From assembly GCA_023512835.1 (NCBI GenBank), contig CM042091.1, forward strand, positions 38,082,107 to 38,146,106: 64,000 nt of DNA. Reading direction: 5' to 3'. Positions 1 through 9,862 of the stretch are shown piece by piece (positions within the stretch are counted from its first letter, which is position 1; every line of letters begins with the position of its first letter). The notes beneath the pieces are model-generated. The model saw nothing but the letters and a program-made list of their open reading frames with translations, ran no database searches and was not told where the DNA came from. Source of the stretch: Taxillus chinensis (taxonomy: Eukaryota; Streptophyta; Magnoliopsida; Santalales; Loranthaceae). The position numbers were made by a program, and so were the translations under genes.

Positions 1-1518
1 AGGAGGTAGACTCTCAAGGGTGGAGATCTTTGCTCTATCTACTTCCAACCCAGCTATGGACACTCTATGCCCAAGGACGACTCCTTCCTTGACCATGAAG
101 TGACACTTCTCCCAGTTCAAGACTAGGTCCTTTTCCTTGCATCGGACTAACACGGTTTCCAGATTTCTGAGGCAGATGGAAAAAGATGAACCAAATACCG
201 AGAAGTCATCCATAAAGACTTCCATAATGTCCTCCACCAACCCTTGAAAAATGGCCATCATACACCTCTGGAAGGTAGCAGGTGCGTTGCAGAGACCAAA
301 TGGCATACGCCGGAAAGCATACGTGCCAAAAGGGCACGTGAATGTAGTCTTCTCTTGATCCTCCGGGGCAACTGTTATCTGGTTGTATCCAGAATAACCG
401 TCCAGAAAACAATAATACGGGTAGCCAGCTAACCGATCTAGCATTTGATCAATGAAAGGTAACGGAAAGTGGTCCTTACACGTGGCTTTATTCAGCTTGC
501 GGTAATCAATGCACACGCGCCACCCGGTCACTGTGCGGGATGGAATAAGCTCGTTCTTCTCATTGCGTATCACTGTCATGCCACCCTTCTTGGGAACCAC
601 TTGTACTGGACTAACCCAGGAGCTATCTGAAATGGCATATATGATTCCCGCTTTCCTCCACTTCAGAATCTCCTTGCCAACGACTTCCTTCATTGCAGGA
701 TTGAGCCTGCGTTGGCACTCTACAGTAGGAGTATAAGACTCCTCCATCAGTATCTTGTGCATGCAGACTGCTGGACTTATACCTTTTATATCATCCAGAG
801 ACCACCCCAGGGCCTGCTTATGCTCTCGTAAGACTTCTAGTAGCTGTCTAGTTTCTTCTACTGTTAAGGACGCAGCTACTATCACAGGGTAACGCCCTTG
901 TGTATCCAAAAACTCGTACCTCAGATGTTTTGGGAGTTGCTTCAGAACTGGCAAGGGTTCCGTGATTGCTGAGGATTCAGTTGAGGAAGGCTGCTGCTCA
1001 GTTCGTTCTTTCAGCACTGCATAAGTCTCTTCCGATTCCACCTCCGCAAAATCCACCAGCTGCAATTCGTGATCCAAGCTTTTAGTGATCAAGCTCTCTT
1101 CGAAGTAGCTGTCCACGAATTCAGCAATCTGATCAATCCAATAACAGCTGGAATGATCATTTGCCTTGCGCATTGAACGCTCCATGTTGAACACTACTGC
1201 ATCTTCATCCACACGCAGCGTCAACTCCCCTGAGTTTACATCGATCAAGGCCCTTCCAGTACTCAGGAATGGCCTTCCAAGAATCAATTGGACTCCTTTA
1301 TCTTCTTCCATTTCCAATATAACAAAATCCACTAGGAAGATAAAGCGATCCACCTTGATTAAAACATCTTCAATAATGCCCGCCGGCTTCCCTATCGATC
1401 GATCAGCAAATTGTAAAGATATGGAAGTGGGCTTTATTCCAGTCAAGCCCAGTCGCCGATAGATGGACATTGGCATCAGATTTATACTCGCCCCTAAGTC
1501 ACATAGGGCTTGCTCCAA
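1..1518 (-). CDS. pol: Athila-1 pol fragment: aspartic protease and reverse transcriptase
   Basis: One minus-strand frame stays open for 506 codons from just after a TAA at 1519-1521 to the window edge. It begins in the protease with CDLGASINLM (D-L-G-A-S is the retroviral-type aspartic protease active site; retropepsins work as dimers and cleave the polyprotein). It continues through a linker to the RT palm: VCIDYRKLN, FLDGYSGYNQI, then the polymerase signature FMDD at 205-216 (the YxDD box; two Asp bind the metal ions). RT copies the element's RNA into cDNA in cytoplasmic particles. The TAA in front of the active site interrupts the join to gag, so the copy is not fully intact. RNase H and integrase would lie beyond position 1. 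Family assignment is firm. Confidence 0.88.
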   Translation of the reverse strand, partial: MEQALCDLGASINLMPMSIYRRLGLTGIKPTSISLQFADRSIGKPAGIIEDVLIKVDRFIFLVDFVILEMEEDKGVQLILGRPFLSTGRALIDVNSGELTLRVDEDAVVFNMERSMRKANDHSSCYWIDQIAEFVDSYFEESLITKSLDHELQLVDFAEVESEETYAVLKERTEQQPSSTESSAITEPLPVLKQLPKHLRYEFLDTQGRYPVIVAASLTVEETRQLLEVLREHKQALGWSLDDIKGISPAVCMHKILMEESYTPTVECQRRLNPAMKEVVGKEILKWRKAGIIYAISDSSWVSPVQVVPKKGGMTVIRNEKNELIPSRTVTGWRVCIDYRKLNKATCKDHFPLPFIDQMLDRLAGYPYYCFLDGYSGYNQITVAPEDQEKTTFTCPFGTYAFRRMPFGLCNAPATFQRCMMAIFQGLVEDIMEVFMDDFSVFGSSFSICLRNLETVLVRCKEKDLVLNWEKCHFMVKEGVVLGHRVSIAGLEVDRAKISTLESLPP

Positions 1519-1724
1519 TTACGAAGTGCCAATGGTACAGGTCAGCGTGAAACTACCCGGATCTTTAAGCTTGGGCGGTAGCTTGTCTCGCACCACCGCA
1601 TCGATGCATTTGTGAGAGCCACTATCTCACAATCGGTGTAGCTTCTCCTCTTGGACAGTAGATCCTTTAAAAATTTGACATATCTAGGCATCTGTTCCAA
1701 GGCTTCTATGAATGGGATGTTCAC
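1519..1724 (-). pseudogene. Athila-1 gag-protease junction, frameshifted
   Basis: Reading leftward on the minus strand, residues ending ALEQMPRYVKFLKDLLSKR and then SYTDCEIVALT match the segment just before the protease in Athila polyproteins; the same peptide occurs in Athila-2 at 45200-45300. After VALTNASMRWC the frame is lost by a small indel near 1600, and a TAA at 1519-1521 follows. What remains is a decayed linker between gag and protease; no separate function is implied. Confidence 0.7.
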
Positions 1725-1744
1725 CTCCAGCTTTTTGAATACAT

Positions 1745-3480
1745 CTAAGAATTTTCGGACCGAGCATCTAATTTCTGTTTCCTCAGCCTTTGAGGATACA
1801 GCATAGGGGGTTTATACGGAACAGGAGAGCTAACTTCAGGCTGACGGATTGTTGGTTGACTACTCCCCACCTTTTCCTTCTGGTTCTTACGTTGCTCAGC
1901 ATCTCCTTCTTTAGCTTCCTCCTGGGTGTCTTGTTCCGACTCCTCCTTGGTTGGCTCGATTTTCTTCTCTCCACCTGGTAGTTCTTTCCCACTTCGAAGC
2001 ATTATAGCTTTGCATTGCTCCCTTGGGTTGACCTCCGTATTGCTAGGAAAAGTGTTTGATGAAGATGGCCTAACTGCATTTGCTAGCTGGCCAATCTGCT
2101 GCTCTATATTCTTCATGGCAGCCCCAAGATCCTGGACAGAAGTGGTAAGGGACTCAATCCTCGTCTCCCCCTTACTCATTCTATCAGTTGCTTGCTTAGC
2201 AAATTGATAAAAGAAGTTCCGCATCTCTTCATCCTTTGCCTTCTCTTTGTCTTCCTCCTTCTGTTGAGGCATCTTCTGGAACCCAGGAGGAAGTTGTGGC
2301 TGAGAATGTTCTCCATACTGTGTTGCTCCAGTAGCAGAGACCTTATTCTGCCTTGGCCATAAGTAAGGCTGTTGTTGAAATTGGTGAGGTCCTCCTTGAT
2401 TCTGGAAGTTGTTGGGCTGAGGAGGATTCTGGTACTGGTTTGGATTCTGAAATTGTCGCTGAAATCCTCCACCTCGATTCCCAACATATTGGGCTTCTTC
2501 GTATAGCTGGGCTGCAGCAGCGTCTTCAGTAACTGCCTTGGGTTGTTCAGTTCTGCCCTCCATGCGAACAGCCATCACTGACATTTGCTCTGTCAGTAAC
2601 TCCATCTTCCTTGTCAACTCATCGAACTGAGTTGAATTTGATGAATTTGATATTGTAGCCACCGGCTCAGCTCTAGGGTGTCTATCATTAGACCATTGGC
2701 AGTTGGACAACGCCATTCTCTCTATAAGCTCTACTGCAGCAGAAGGTTCCATCATCATGAACGCTCCTCCAGCGGCTGCATCTATCATGCTCCTTGTATT
2801 TGCGTGCAGACCTGCATAAAAAGATTCGACTTGTAACCATTCGGCCTGCCATGATTAGGACACCTCCTAACCAAGTCTTTGAATCGCTCCCAGGCCTCGT
2901 ATAGTGACTCATCACCGTGCTGGGTGAATTGATTTATTTGGCTCCTTAAATGAATAACTCTTGTTGGTGGAAAGTACTTGGAGAGAAACTTCTCCACCAT
3001 TTGGTCCCATGTGTGTATCTTGCCAAGGGTAGGACTGGAACCAACCAAGAGCTCGGTCCTTCAGGGAAAATGGGAAGAGTCGCAGCTTAATGGCGTCATC
3101 CGAGACTCCATTAATTTTGATGGTGTCGCAAATTTGCAAGAATCACGCTAGATGGTTGTGTGGATCATCTAGTGCCGAGCCTCGGAATGCATCTTGCCCA
3201 ACCATTTGCAGTAGCGCAGGCTTCAGCTCGAAGTTGTTTGCTTGGACCGGCACCCTTCTAATGCCTGAATACTCATCCGATAGTACTGGTCTAGCATAAT
3301 CCATGAAGGTCCTCGGCTGATAACCGCCTTGGCCGTTGTGTCCCTGATCTTCCCTTTCTCTGTTTTCAGCCATGATTTCTTCACACAAGGTATGTAAGCC
3401 TTCCAACTGCTGTTCAGCTGCAACTAATACCCTCTAAGCCCTTCGCTGCTCTCGCAACGTTCGTTCGATTTCGGGATCGT
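1745..3480 (-). pseudogene. gag: Athila-1 gag, disrupted
   Basis: Gag forms the virus-like particle that packages the RNA. Three minus-strand blocks are visible. N-terminal: about 3420-3143, with LEGLHTLCEEIMAENRERE and PRTFMDYARPVLSDEYSGI. Central capsid: about 3139-2850, with LFPFSLKDRALGWFQS, EKFLSKYFPPT and GDESLYEAWERFKDLVRRCP, the usual retrotransposon gag core. C-terminal: 2788-1745, 347 residues, rich in Q, N and P, with FDELTRKMELLTEQMSVMA and then IGQLANAVRPSSSNTFP, probably coiled-coil and RNA-binding tail. Breaks seen: a TGA after HNHLA near 3144, a frameshift near 3040, another near 2850. No CCHC knuckle was found, which is normal for Athila. The start codon is uncertain because the frame is also broken upstream of 3420. 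Confidence 0.82.
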
Positions 3481-3680
3481 ATGGTAATAACTCACCCCTG
3501 GTGTGACGCATACACAGAGGAATTTTCTCAAACACCTAGGGTGCACTCCTGGCATGTAGCAAAAACAAAAAGATACCAGGTAACACCGTACTAGCAAAAT
3601 TACTAGAAAATAAAATTCCAGATCACAAATAAACTTAAGCACCTAATGTCACTTAGTCCTAACAACGTTTGGCTGGCCTC
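3481..3680 (-). other. Athila-1 5' leader between primer site and gag
   Basis: Untranslated leader on the minus strand. It matches Athila-2 at 43273-43500 (for example the GTTAGGACTAAGTGACATTAG stretch lies in the same place in both, shown here shortened). No open frame of note; packaging signals may lie here by analogy with other retroelements, but none can be shown from sequence. Confidence 0.55.
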
Positions 3681-3696
3681 CCTGGCAACGGCGCCA
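3681..3696 (-). promoter_or_regulatory. Athila-1 primer-binding site (tRNA-Asp type)
   Basis: On the minus strand TGGCGCCGTTGCCAGG lies six bases inside the LTR end. This is the Athila-lineage site complementary to the 3' end of a tRNA, usually given as tRNA-Asp, where minus-strand cDNA starts. Intact here; Athila-2 reads GTTGCCGGG at the same place, having lost the A of CAG. Confidence 0.88.
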
Positions 3697-3702
3697 AAAA
3701 CT

Positions 3703-5221
3703 TGACCCGCATAAATTATGTCTATAGGTTTTGCAGCAAGTGCACTGGTCAAGTAGTAAAATGGAGTGTTAAGACTCCGGTTGTCGAACCCACAGGGAGG
3801 TAGCTAATACTGTTAAGTAGCAAGCACTAAGCTAACAAGTTGATTTTATGTCTGGACAATTGATTTTTGTTGGACAAATAATGTGAACGAAAGGTGATTA
3901 AATCAGAAAGTTGGCAAGCTATTGGTATTGAAATTTCAGTGATTAAGGATCTAGGGTCACAATGTTTACCACCCAATCGATTGTAATAGTCTAGTTATGG
4001 CTCTTGTTCTTGATTTATATTCTAGTTCATGTTCATGTTGATTATATCCTACCTATCTTACATTTGGTCCATGCTAAGATAGATTTAAGGCTTTTATCCC
4101 ATTTGGTCCATGTGAATAAAAGTGATCAAGGTAGATAAACAATCTAATAGTTGCAGACTTGGTCCATCATGCAATATTAAATCTAATTCACTAGTGTTCC
4201 ACCCTAGACAAGGGCTAAGATTACCTAATTATGCATAAACTAGGCATTTCCATTCAAGCAAGTGAATTAAACAAGAACTGAATTCTATTTTATTGAACAA
4301 CCATAACCCAACTGAATACAATTTATTGGGGGCTACATTGCTCCCCTAGACTAATAAAACTACTCCATAATCATGACAAAAGCAATAACAATTACAAGAA
4401 AGAACATGATTACAGTACCAGGACAATAAAGGAAGACCCCAAGATGAACCAGGACTCCAGCCTCCAAAGACTCGGGCGTCTGCTGCCCAAAATCACTCCT
4501 TGCCAAGGACAATCCAATCTTTTAGCAACGGCTACAGTTCTTTTCAGAACTCAGATCAGATTCTCCCACTCAAGATGATTTACAATGCCTCCAAAGACCC
4601 CTATTTATAGGTATTAGTGGGCCAAATTAGGGTTACAAAAGGTGTGCCCTAATTATAAATGTGGTCACAGCCAAAACGACGTCGTTTTGGTTAGTGACAC
4701 TAATTGACGTTTTAGGCGAAATAAAACTCAAACTACACCAAATTTGACCCCAGTACTTTAGAGGAAAATGATTAAAACAACAAAATACATCGTTTGGAAC
4801 GCAAAAATGCTTGCACGTGAGAATGCACGTGAGAAGACCCTTTTCACGTGCAGCTCCAATTTGACTCAAATTTGCTCCAAAGCTTCCTCTTGAGTTGTAG
4901 AAGGCATCCATGCAATAAAATCCTTGCACGTGAGAATGCACGTGAGAAGGCTTTTCACGTGCACCTTGATTTTGCCTTCATTTTGCTTCCATCTTCTTCC
5001 TATAGCTTCCTTGTGAGTTGATGGAGTGATCTAGCCAAAGTGTGTGGGAAAAGGTTGCTCCAAAACCTGCCAAAAACACTCAAAAAGTACCATTATACAC
5101 CAAACAGAGTCTTCCTAGGGGTTAGAGCAAATATGTCAAAAATAACATGCAAATAGGTACAAAACATACGCTAAAACACCCTATATAAGGCATAAGATAA
5201 CAGCATAAATGCACGTTATCA
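3703..5221 (-). repeat. Athila-1 5' LTR (about 1.52 kb)
   Basis: Minus-strand LTR beginning TGATAACGTGC and ending CGGGTCA (TG...CA), followed by the primer site. U3 is the right-hand part. Reading along the minus strand: LTR start at 5221, a conserved block TAGCCAAAGTGTGTGG (plus strand 5032-5047), two CACGTG hairpins (4924-4964 and 4812-4852), a perfect 20-bp palindrome CCAAAACGACGTCGTTTTGG (4671-4690) and a TATA box (TATAAATA, 4602-4609). The TATA box places transcription start about 30 bases further left. The LTR is homologous throughout to both Athila-2 LTRs (41766-43253 and 53312-54801). Confidence 0.92.
4602..4609 (-). promoter_or_regulatory. TATA box of Athila-1 LTR
   Basis: TATAAATA on the minus strand, preceded by the 20-bp ACGT palindrome 60 bases upstream. 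The same TATA-palindrome spacing occurs in Athila-2 (42377-42384 and 53915-53922). Confidence 0.75.
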
Positions 5222-5940
5222 CTTGCTGTTCTGAAGCAGTAGCAAGGGCACGAGAGACTGGAGGGCGGCGAACGGTGAGGGTCCCGTCAGCAGTAAGATG
5301 GCGAAAGTAGTAGGTCGCTGGAAAGGGAATCACCAGTTCACCCTGGAAGTGCGCAGGGTGAAGATGCCAAAAAATTTGGGATAGAATCCGTCCGAAGGAC
5401 AAGTTCCGTTTCCCATTCCGCATCACCTGGAAGAGAAAGTTGCCCCAGTCAAGTGGTAGTGACTCAAAAACCGCGTACATCGCCAGTAGGAGATCGTACG
5501 GAACCGAGTCGAGAGCCGTGGAGCGAGCCAGAAGACACCAGCTGAGTATGGTGGCCATACAGCGGTGAGGACCATGGAAAGACTTCATTTTGTACTCCTT
5601 TACCTTATTAGGACACCCCGTGGAAGCAGCCATGGCAGCAGGGTTCGGCCGAATGTTATCACCAGGTAGGAAGGTTGAAGACGTCCTGGATCACCTGAGG
5701 TGTGATCTTGATAGGTTCCCCTCAAACCACAGAAAAGATATACTCCTCAATGGAGGTAGAGTGCTGATAGAAGGCCAGGACGTCCGACACTAGAAGATTG
5801 GCCGGGGCAGAGACAAGCGCGAAGAGGTTGCTGTGCTCGAGTAGCTAGCGAACATCGAGAAGCCATGCTGGAGGATCGGAGATTCCGGACCAATCGACGA
5901 GATGGCCAGGAACAACACCATAGAGAGCTTGGGATTCCAT
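5222..5940 (-). pseudogene. Copia-2 env-like third ORF, truncated by Athila-1
   Basis: Minus-strand reading from ATG at 5940-5938. Recognisable parts: GVVPGHLVDWSGI near the start, GEPIKITPQVIQDVFNLP in the middle, and from about 5633 KVKEYKMKSFHGPHRCMAT and AVFESLPLDWGNFLFQVM. Copia-1 has the same blocks (GVTPGHLVDWNAV; VFEGLPMDWGMFLF). SIRE/Maximus elements commonly carry such an extra ORF after RNase H; it is called env-like, but the sequence here looks more like the plant-transposon protein family typified by VRG-plus-P motifs than like a membrane envelope, and no signal peptide or membrane segment was seen. At least two stops and one frameshift break it, and the Athila-1 LTR cuts it at 5222. 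Function unknown. Confidence 0.65.
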
Positions 5941-6080
5941 TGAGAGTGAAAGAATGAGGGAGAAGGAGAGAAGATCTTTGCAGGAAAAGGTGCGGCGAGG
6001 GTTTAGGGTTTGGAGAGTTGGTAGTGATAACCTCGGTCGACGCTGATGGTGCGGTATAAATAGGATCCTTTCCGTGGAAG

Positions 6081-6085
6081 CAAGT
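6081..6085. repeat. Target-site duplication, Ogre-like element, left copy
   Basis: CAAGT directly before the LTR; identical to 32022-32026 directly after the right LTR. Matching 5-bp flanks show one insertion event and no later recombination between the ends. Confidence 0.9.
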
Positions 6086-9000
6086 TGTTGGACCCCATTT
6101 TTGTCCGGGTTGGACGTATTTTATCAAATTCAATTTTCCTCCGTGTTGCCTCGATTTGTTAAAATTTTTACAGAACGACAGAGTCATGACCACTGAGCGA
6201 CAAATGCCCGATTTTCAAGAAATTATTCAAAAAGATCTCCAAATGCCAAAGAGCCAGTCTTGGGCAATAAAAAATCAAATTCGAGGATCAACGTCTTTGA
6301 CCACGCTTGATTCTGAGGTCAAATGAAGAAGATATGGTCAAAATAGCGTTCGGGCTGCTAACAATGGTTAAAACGGTAATTGACTTTTCAAACGGCACTC
6401 TGGATCAGGCCACGGATCTCATATTCTCATTCTACTCGTCGTTCTGAGAATTTTGACATATGTATTGTATATATTTGCTCCCGCAGTCTTTTTCAATAAA
6501 AATTAAAAATTAAGTTTTTCGATAATAAATAATCGCAGTACAGGCTTGGCGCAAAAATAAAATCATTTTAAAATAAAAATGACACAAGGTCACTCATCAC
6601 GATGTCCCGAGTCCAAAAATAATTTTCTCGTAATTTCTTAAAATTCAAGTCGCCATCCCGAGTCTAAAAACCTAAACACGTCAGTGAAAAACTACCTAAA
6701 TCAAAAGTTAGAAACCCTAGCCGCCACCCTCTCTTTTCCCGCCTATGTGTATCACACGTGTCACCATATTACTAGTTAAATAAAAAAACAAAAAAACAAA
6801 ACAAAACAAAACAAAATAAAAACAAAATAAAATAAAAAAAGGGGTCAACTCTCATCTCTCTCGTCTCTCTCCCGTCTCTCTCACGATCGCAGACGCAGCA
6901 GCATGATGCGTCTTCTCCTCCATGCCTGACCACTGCATCAGAGGTCCCCTGCATGTCCGGCCATGCCTGTCAGCCACAACCCATACCAGCGCCAGCCTTC
7001 CAGCGCACCAAACCCAGCTCTCAAACCATGGTTCTTCCTAAGACCAAACCTCACCTTAACCTAACCTCGATTCAAAGCCACCGATTCAAAACCACCGATC
7101 CCTAGCCTATATAATGGCAATTGACCATCCGCACGAGGGGAGAGGAGTTCTTCCTGGGGGGATCCGCCAAAAAAAAACCCATCACTGCTCTCCTTCTCGG
7201 CTTCTTCTTCCTCTCGTGAGCTCTTGAGAAAAACCAGTACCATACCCTTCTCTTTCCCTCACGCTGGCCTGCCCCGAAAATCTGATCCAAATAAAAACCA
7301 GCACTAAGATCTTCATCTCTTCTCCTCCGAAAAATCCAGGACGAAGCACATAAAAACCGTCCTCCATGGTCTCTCTCTTTCCAATTAAAAAAAACCCAAC
7401 CCTTCATCTTCTTCAGCCCTTTACCCCCTGGCCGCAAATTAGTCTGACGGTCGCTCTCCTTCCACTGGCTAGGGTCACACCATCGTTTGCCCAATCCGAC
7501 ATCAAGTCCTTTCCCCTTTCAAGCGCGAACCAAAGTCTCGAGGCCTGCCGTTGTCCTTGCACGATTCTGACGGATTGAAGAGGAAGGAGGCAGAAGGCGA
7601 GGGACTCGCAAGGGGACATCCCAGTTCATAGTCCTAACGAAGAGAAGACCTCTTTGATTGAGTGGTTGGTTTATATTCATTTTTGTCTACCTTTGCATGG
7701 TCAGTCTTGTGTGTTGGTTGTTAATCCCGCTATGCCTCTGTCTAAGTTTTGAACGAACTTGTGTTTCTTCATTTGTGCTAAATACAATAGGTTGCTGTGG
7801 TTGATAAGATGCAGGTTTTCAAAGGTGTTTTTTTTAAAAGATAAAATGAGTGTTAAGGTCTCTGTTTTCAGCAAGGAGTAAAGTGAAACTACCACTCTAT
7901 TTTTACGTTTTTTTTTATTGCTGTGTGTTGTGGTTCCTAACAAACAAAAAAAAGAGGAAGGAAAAATGACTTTTGTTTCAGTATGTTAAAAAAAAAAACG
8001 AAAACATGACTGGTGATTGATTTTTGTTGGTGTCTGTTTTGTTTAGTTTGTCCTCACGATTCTGATTGTTGTATGCTGTTGTGTCTTCACCAGTTCATGT
8101 TGTTGTCTTAGTCTATTGGGTTTGTTTTTGGGCTGCCTAATCTAGGTGGCTTGTGTTTGTTCAGTCTCAGTAGTATGTTTGTAACAAAAAAACACAAAAA
8201 AATGGTCATATTATTTTAGTGTGTTTTAAAAAAAAGGGATAACAGAAAAATGCGTGATTTTTTTTGGTGACTGTCTTGTTGGGGATTAGTTTTGTTGGTG
8301 ACTGTTGTTTCGTTTCAGCGTGCTGCTTATGATTTGCCTTCACCTAATTTGTTTTGTTCCTCAAACATTGGAATAAGCCACTTTTTTTACTGTCATAGAC
8401 GTTGTTCCTTCTTCCTTTTCTTGTTTTTTCTTTCCTAGTTTCTACTGTGTGTTCGATGTGCTTCAGGCTGTTTGTATATATTTGTTTTGTGGCCTTTTTG
8501 TTTGATTTAAATCCCCACACGGACAAAAACGAAAACATTTCAAATGGGTCAACTCGTGGTGTCTAGGTTGTTTTGTTTATCATGTATTTTTTTTTTCATT
8601 ACTTTATTTATTTATTTATTTATTTTAAATTTTATTGGCTATTAGGGTGATGTTAGTCGGCCATTCGTAATCTTGTAAACATGGGTCATGTAACCCATTG
8701 TGCTCTTTTCTTTTTCTTTTTCTTGTTTTTTTGTAATCTGTAAATTAAGTATTGTAAAAAAAAAGCAAAGTAAAAAAAAAAAAAAAAAGAGAGAAAGAGA
8801 GGGAAAGGTTGTTTTCATTTTGTGGATGGCACATTATCACACACCTCACTTGTGTTGTTTTGTCTAAATAAAAAATGTTTTTTAAATATATGTATATATA
8901 TATATAAAACATCTTCTCAAAAAAAGAAAAAAGAAAAAAAGCAAAAAAAAAAGACAAAACAAAAAAAGGAAAACACAAAAAGAAAACTTTTCTCTAATAA

Positions 9001-9841
9001 AAAAAATTGAAACGAAACAAAAAAAGGTACAAAAAATATTTTCCGATAAAAAAAGAGTTTTCCAAATTAAAAAAAGAGAGAGAGAGAGAACAAACAAAAA
9101 AAAAAGTTTTCCAAACAAATAAAAAAAAGGAGTTTTTCAAACAAAAACAAAAATAAAAAAAAAAAAAAAAAAATAAAACAAGCAAACACACAAAACCTTT
9201 TACCACTTGTGTTTTTAATACTTGGTTTTTTCCTTTTACTATTACTTTTCCTTAGGATCATTGTAATCACTTAAATTAGAACGTCAACATAGAACTTAAA
9301 ATAAGTTTGACTTTAGGTTTCCTTTGGAGTTTAGGATGACTTAGAAGCAATTTTGAACTTTAATAATCATAGGATTTTCTTTAAAGGCTTAGGATAAATC
9401 ACGTTTAATCTCTAACTTCAATAAATAATTGAAAAATGGAAAAATTAAATTGCTAGGACTTCCTTTAGAGGCTTAGGACAAATTAGACTTAATTCTAATT
9501 TTAACAAATGACTTAGAAAAAAAAAGAGGGTAAACTCTTAGGCCATATGTAAGTTCAACATCACTTTTAGATTAGCTACACTTAAGCGACAGTTAAAGCA
9601 AGTTAGAAACCTCTCACTCCTAAGATAGGTACCGAAAGGGCGTTATGGGGGTGCTAAACCTTCCTCACACGTAATTAACTTCCGAACCCAGTTCTAGTGA
9701 CGTAGATCATTTTAGGTGACCAATTGCACCCCAAAAACAGTTGGTGGCGACTCTGTTACTTTTTCATCACCATTCAGGTGAAGGGTGGGAGGACCGCATC
9801 CCTAAAAGCGGGTTCCCTCCGGACGAAATCCGGTGATGACA
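6086..9841 (+). repeat. Ogre-like 5' LTR (3756 bp)
   Basis: TG...CA-bounded, nearly identical over its length to 28260-32021; the first 200 bp differ at several bases while the last 600 bp are almost identical. It holds a TATA box (7108-7115), a CT-rich segment (6846-6890) before it, several A- and T-rich runs, an AT microsatellite (about 8885-8906), a GA microsatellite (about 9076-9090) and long poly-A stretches at 8766-9175. Open frames on both strands here, such as 7494-7102 minus, occur in both LTR copies because the LTRs are duplicates, and show no protein resemblance. Confidence 0.92.
7108..7115 (+). promoter_or_regulatory. TATA box of the Ogre-like 5' LTR
   Basis: TATATAAT within CCTATATAATGGC, at about 1.02 kb into the LTR; the 3' LTR has the same at 29280-29287. 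This would put the R region and some 2.7 kb of U5/leader downstream, consistent with the large LTRs of this lineage. Confidence 0.6.
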
Positions 9842-9842
9842 G

Positions 9843-9862
9843 CTGGCGACTCTGCTGGGGAC
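9843..9862 (+). promoter_or_regulatory. Ogre-like primer-binding site
   Basis: CTGGCGACTCTGCTGGGGAC one base after the LTR end. This is the Ogre/Tat-type site, usually assigned to tRNA-Arg. A second, incomplete copy, TGGTGGCGACTCTGTTAC, lies inside both LTRs near their ends (about 9760-9777 and 31920-31937). Confidence 0.85.

Larger units (their letters stand above)
1..5221 (-). mobile_element. Athila-1: Athila-type Ty3 retrotransposon, 5' part
   Basis: Seen on the minus strand in order: 5' LTR (3703-5221), primer site (3681-3696), gag (about 3480-1745), protease and reverse transcriptase (about 1725-1). The rest of pol and the 3' LTR lie left of the window. The primer site, the gag type and the protease motif DLGASINLMP are those of the Athila lineage. 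The LTR ends directly against SIRE-like DNA at 5222, so this element inserted into copia-2. The base next to the LTR starts CTTGC, the expected target duplication, but its partner is not in the window. LTR and coding parts are far less eroded at CAG/CTG sites than the related Athila-2 at 41766. Confidence 0.9.
5222..6085 (-). mobile_element. Copia-2 fragment (SIRE/Maximus-like), 3' region
   Basis: This stretch lies between the Athila-1 LTR and the Ogre LTR. It carries the start of an env-like ORF like that of copia-1 (18988 leftward). It belongs with 32022-40711: removing the Ogre (6086-32021 and one copy of its CAAGT duplication) joins the two pieces in the right order and strand for one SIRE-like element. 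The part of the element beyond 5222, with its 3' LTR, is not in the window. Confidence 0.8.

Noticed and set aside
5181..5633. A 150-codon minus frame that might be a small host gene
   Set aside because: It is part of the copia-2 env-like ORF (same blocks in copia-1); its last residues are translated Athila LTR.
7102..7494. 130-codon minus-strand frame repeated at 29274-29666, apparently conserved
   Set aside because: The two copies are the two LTRs of one element; similarity reflects LTR duplication. No protein resemblance, and it overlaps the TATA box region.
8745..9270. Several frames rich in F, L and K, resembling membrane proteins (also 31098-31449)
   Set aside because: They translate poly-A and poly-T runs in the Ogre LTRs.
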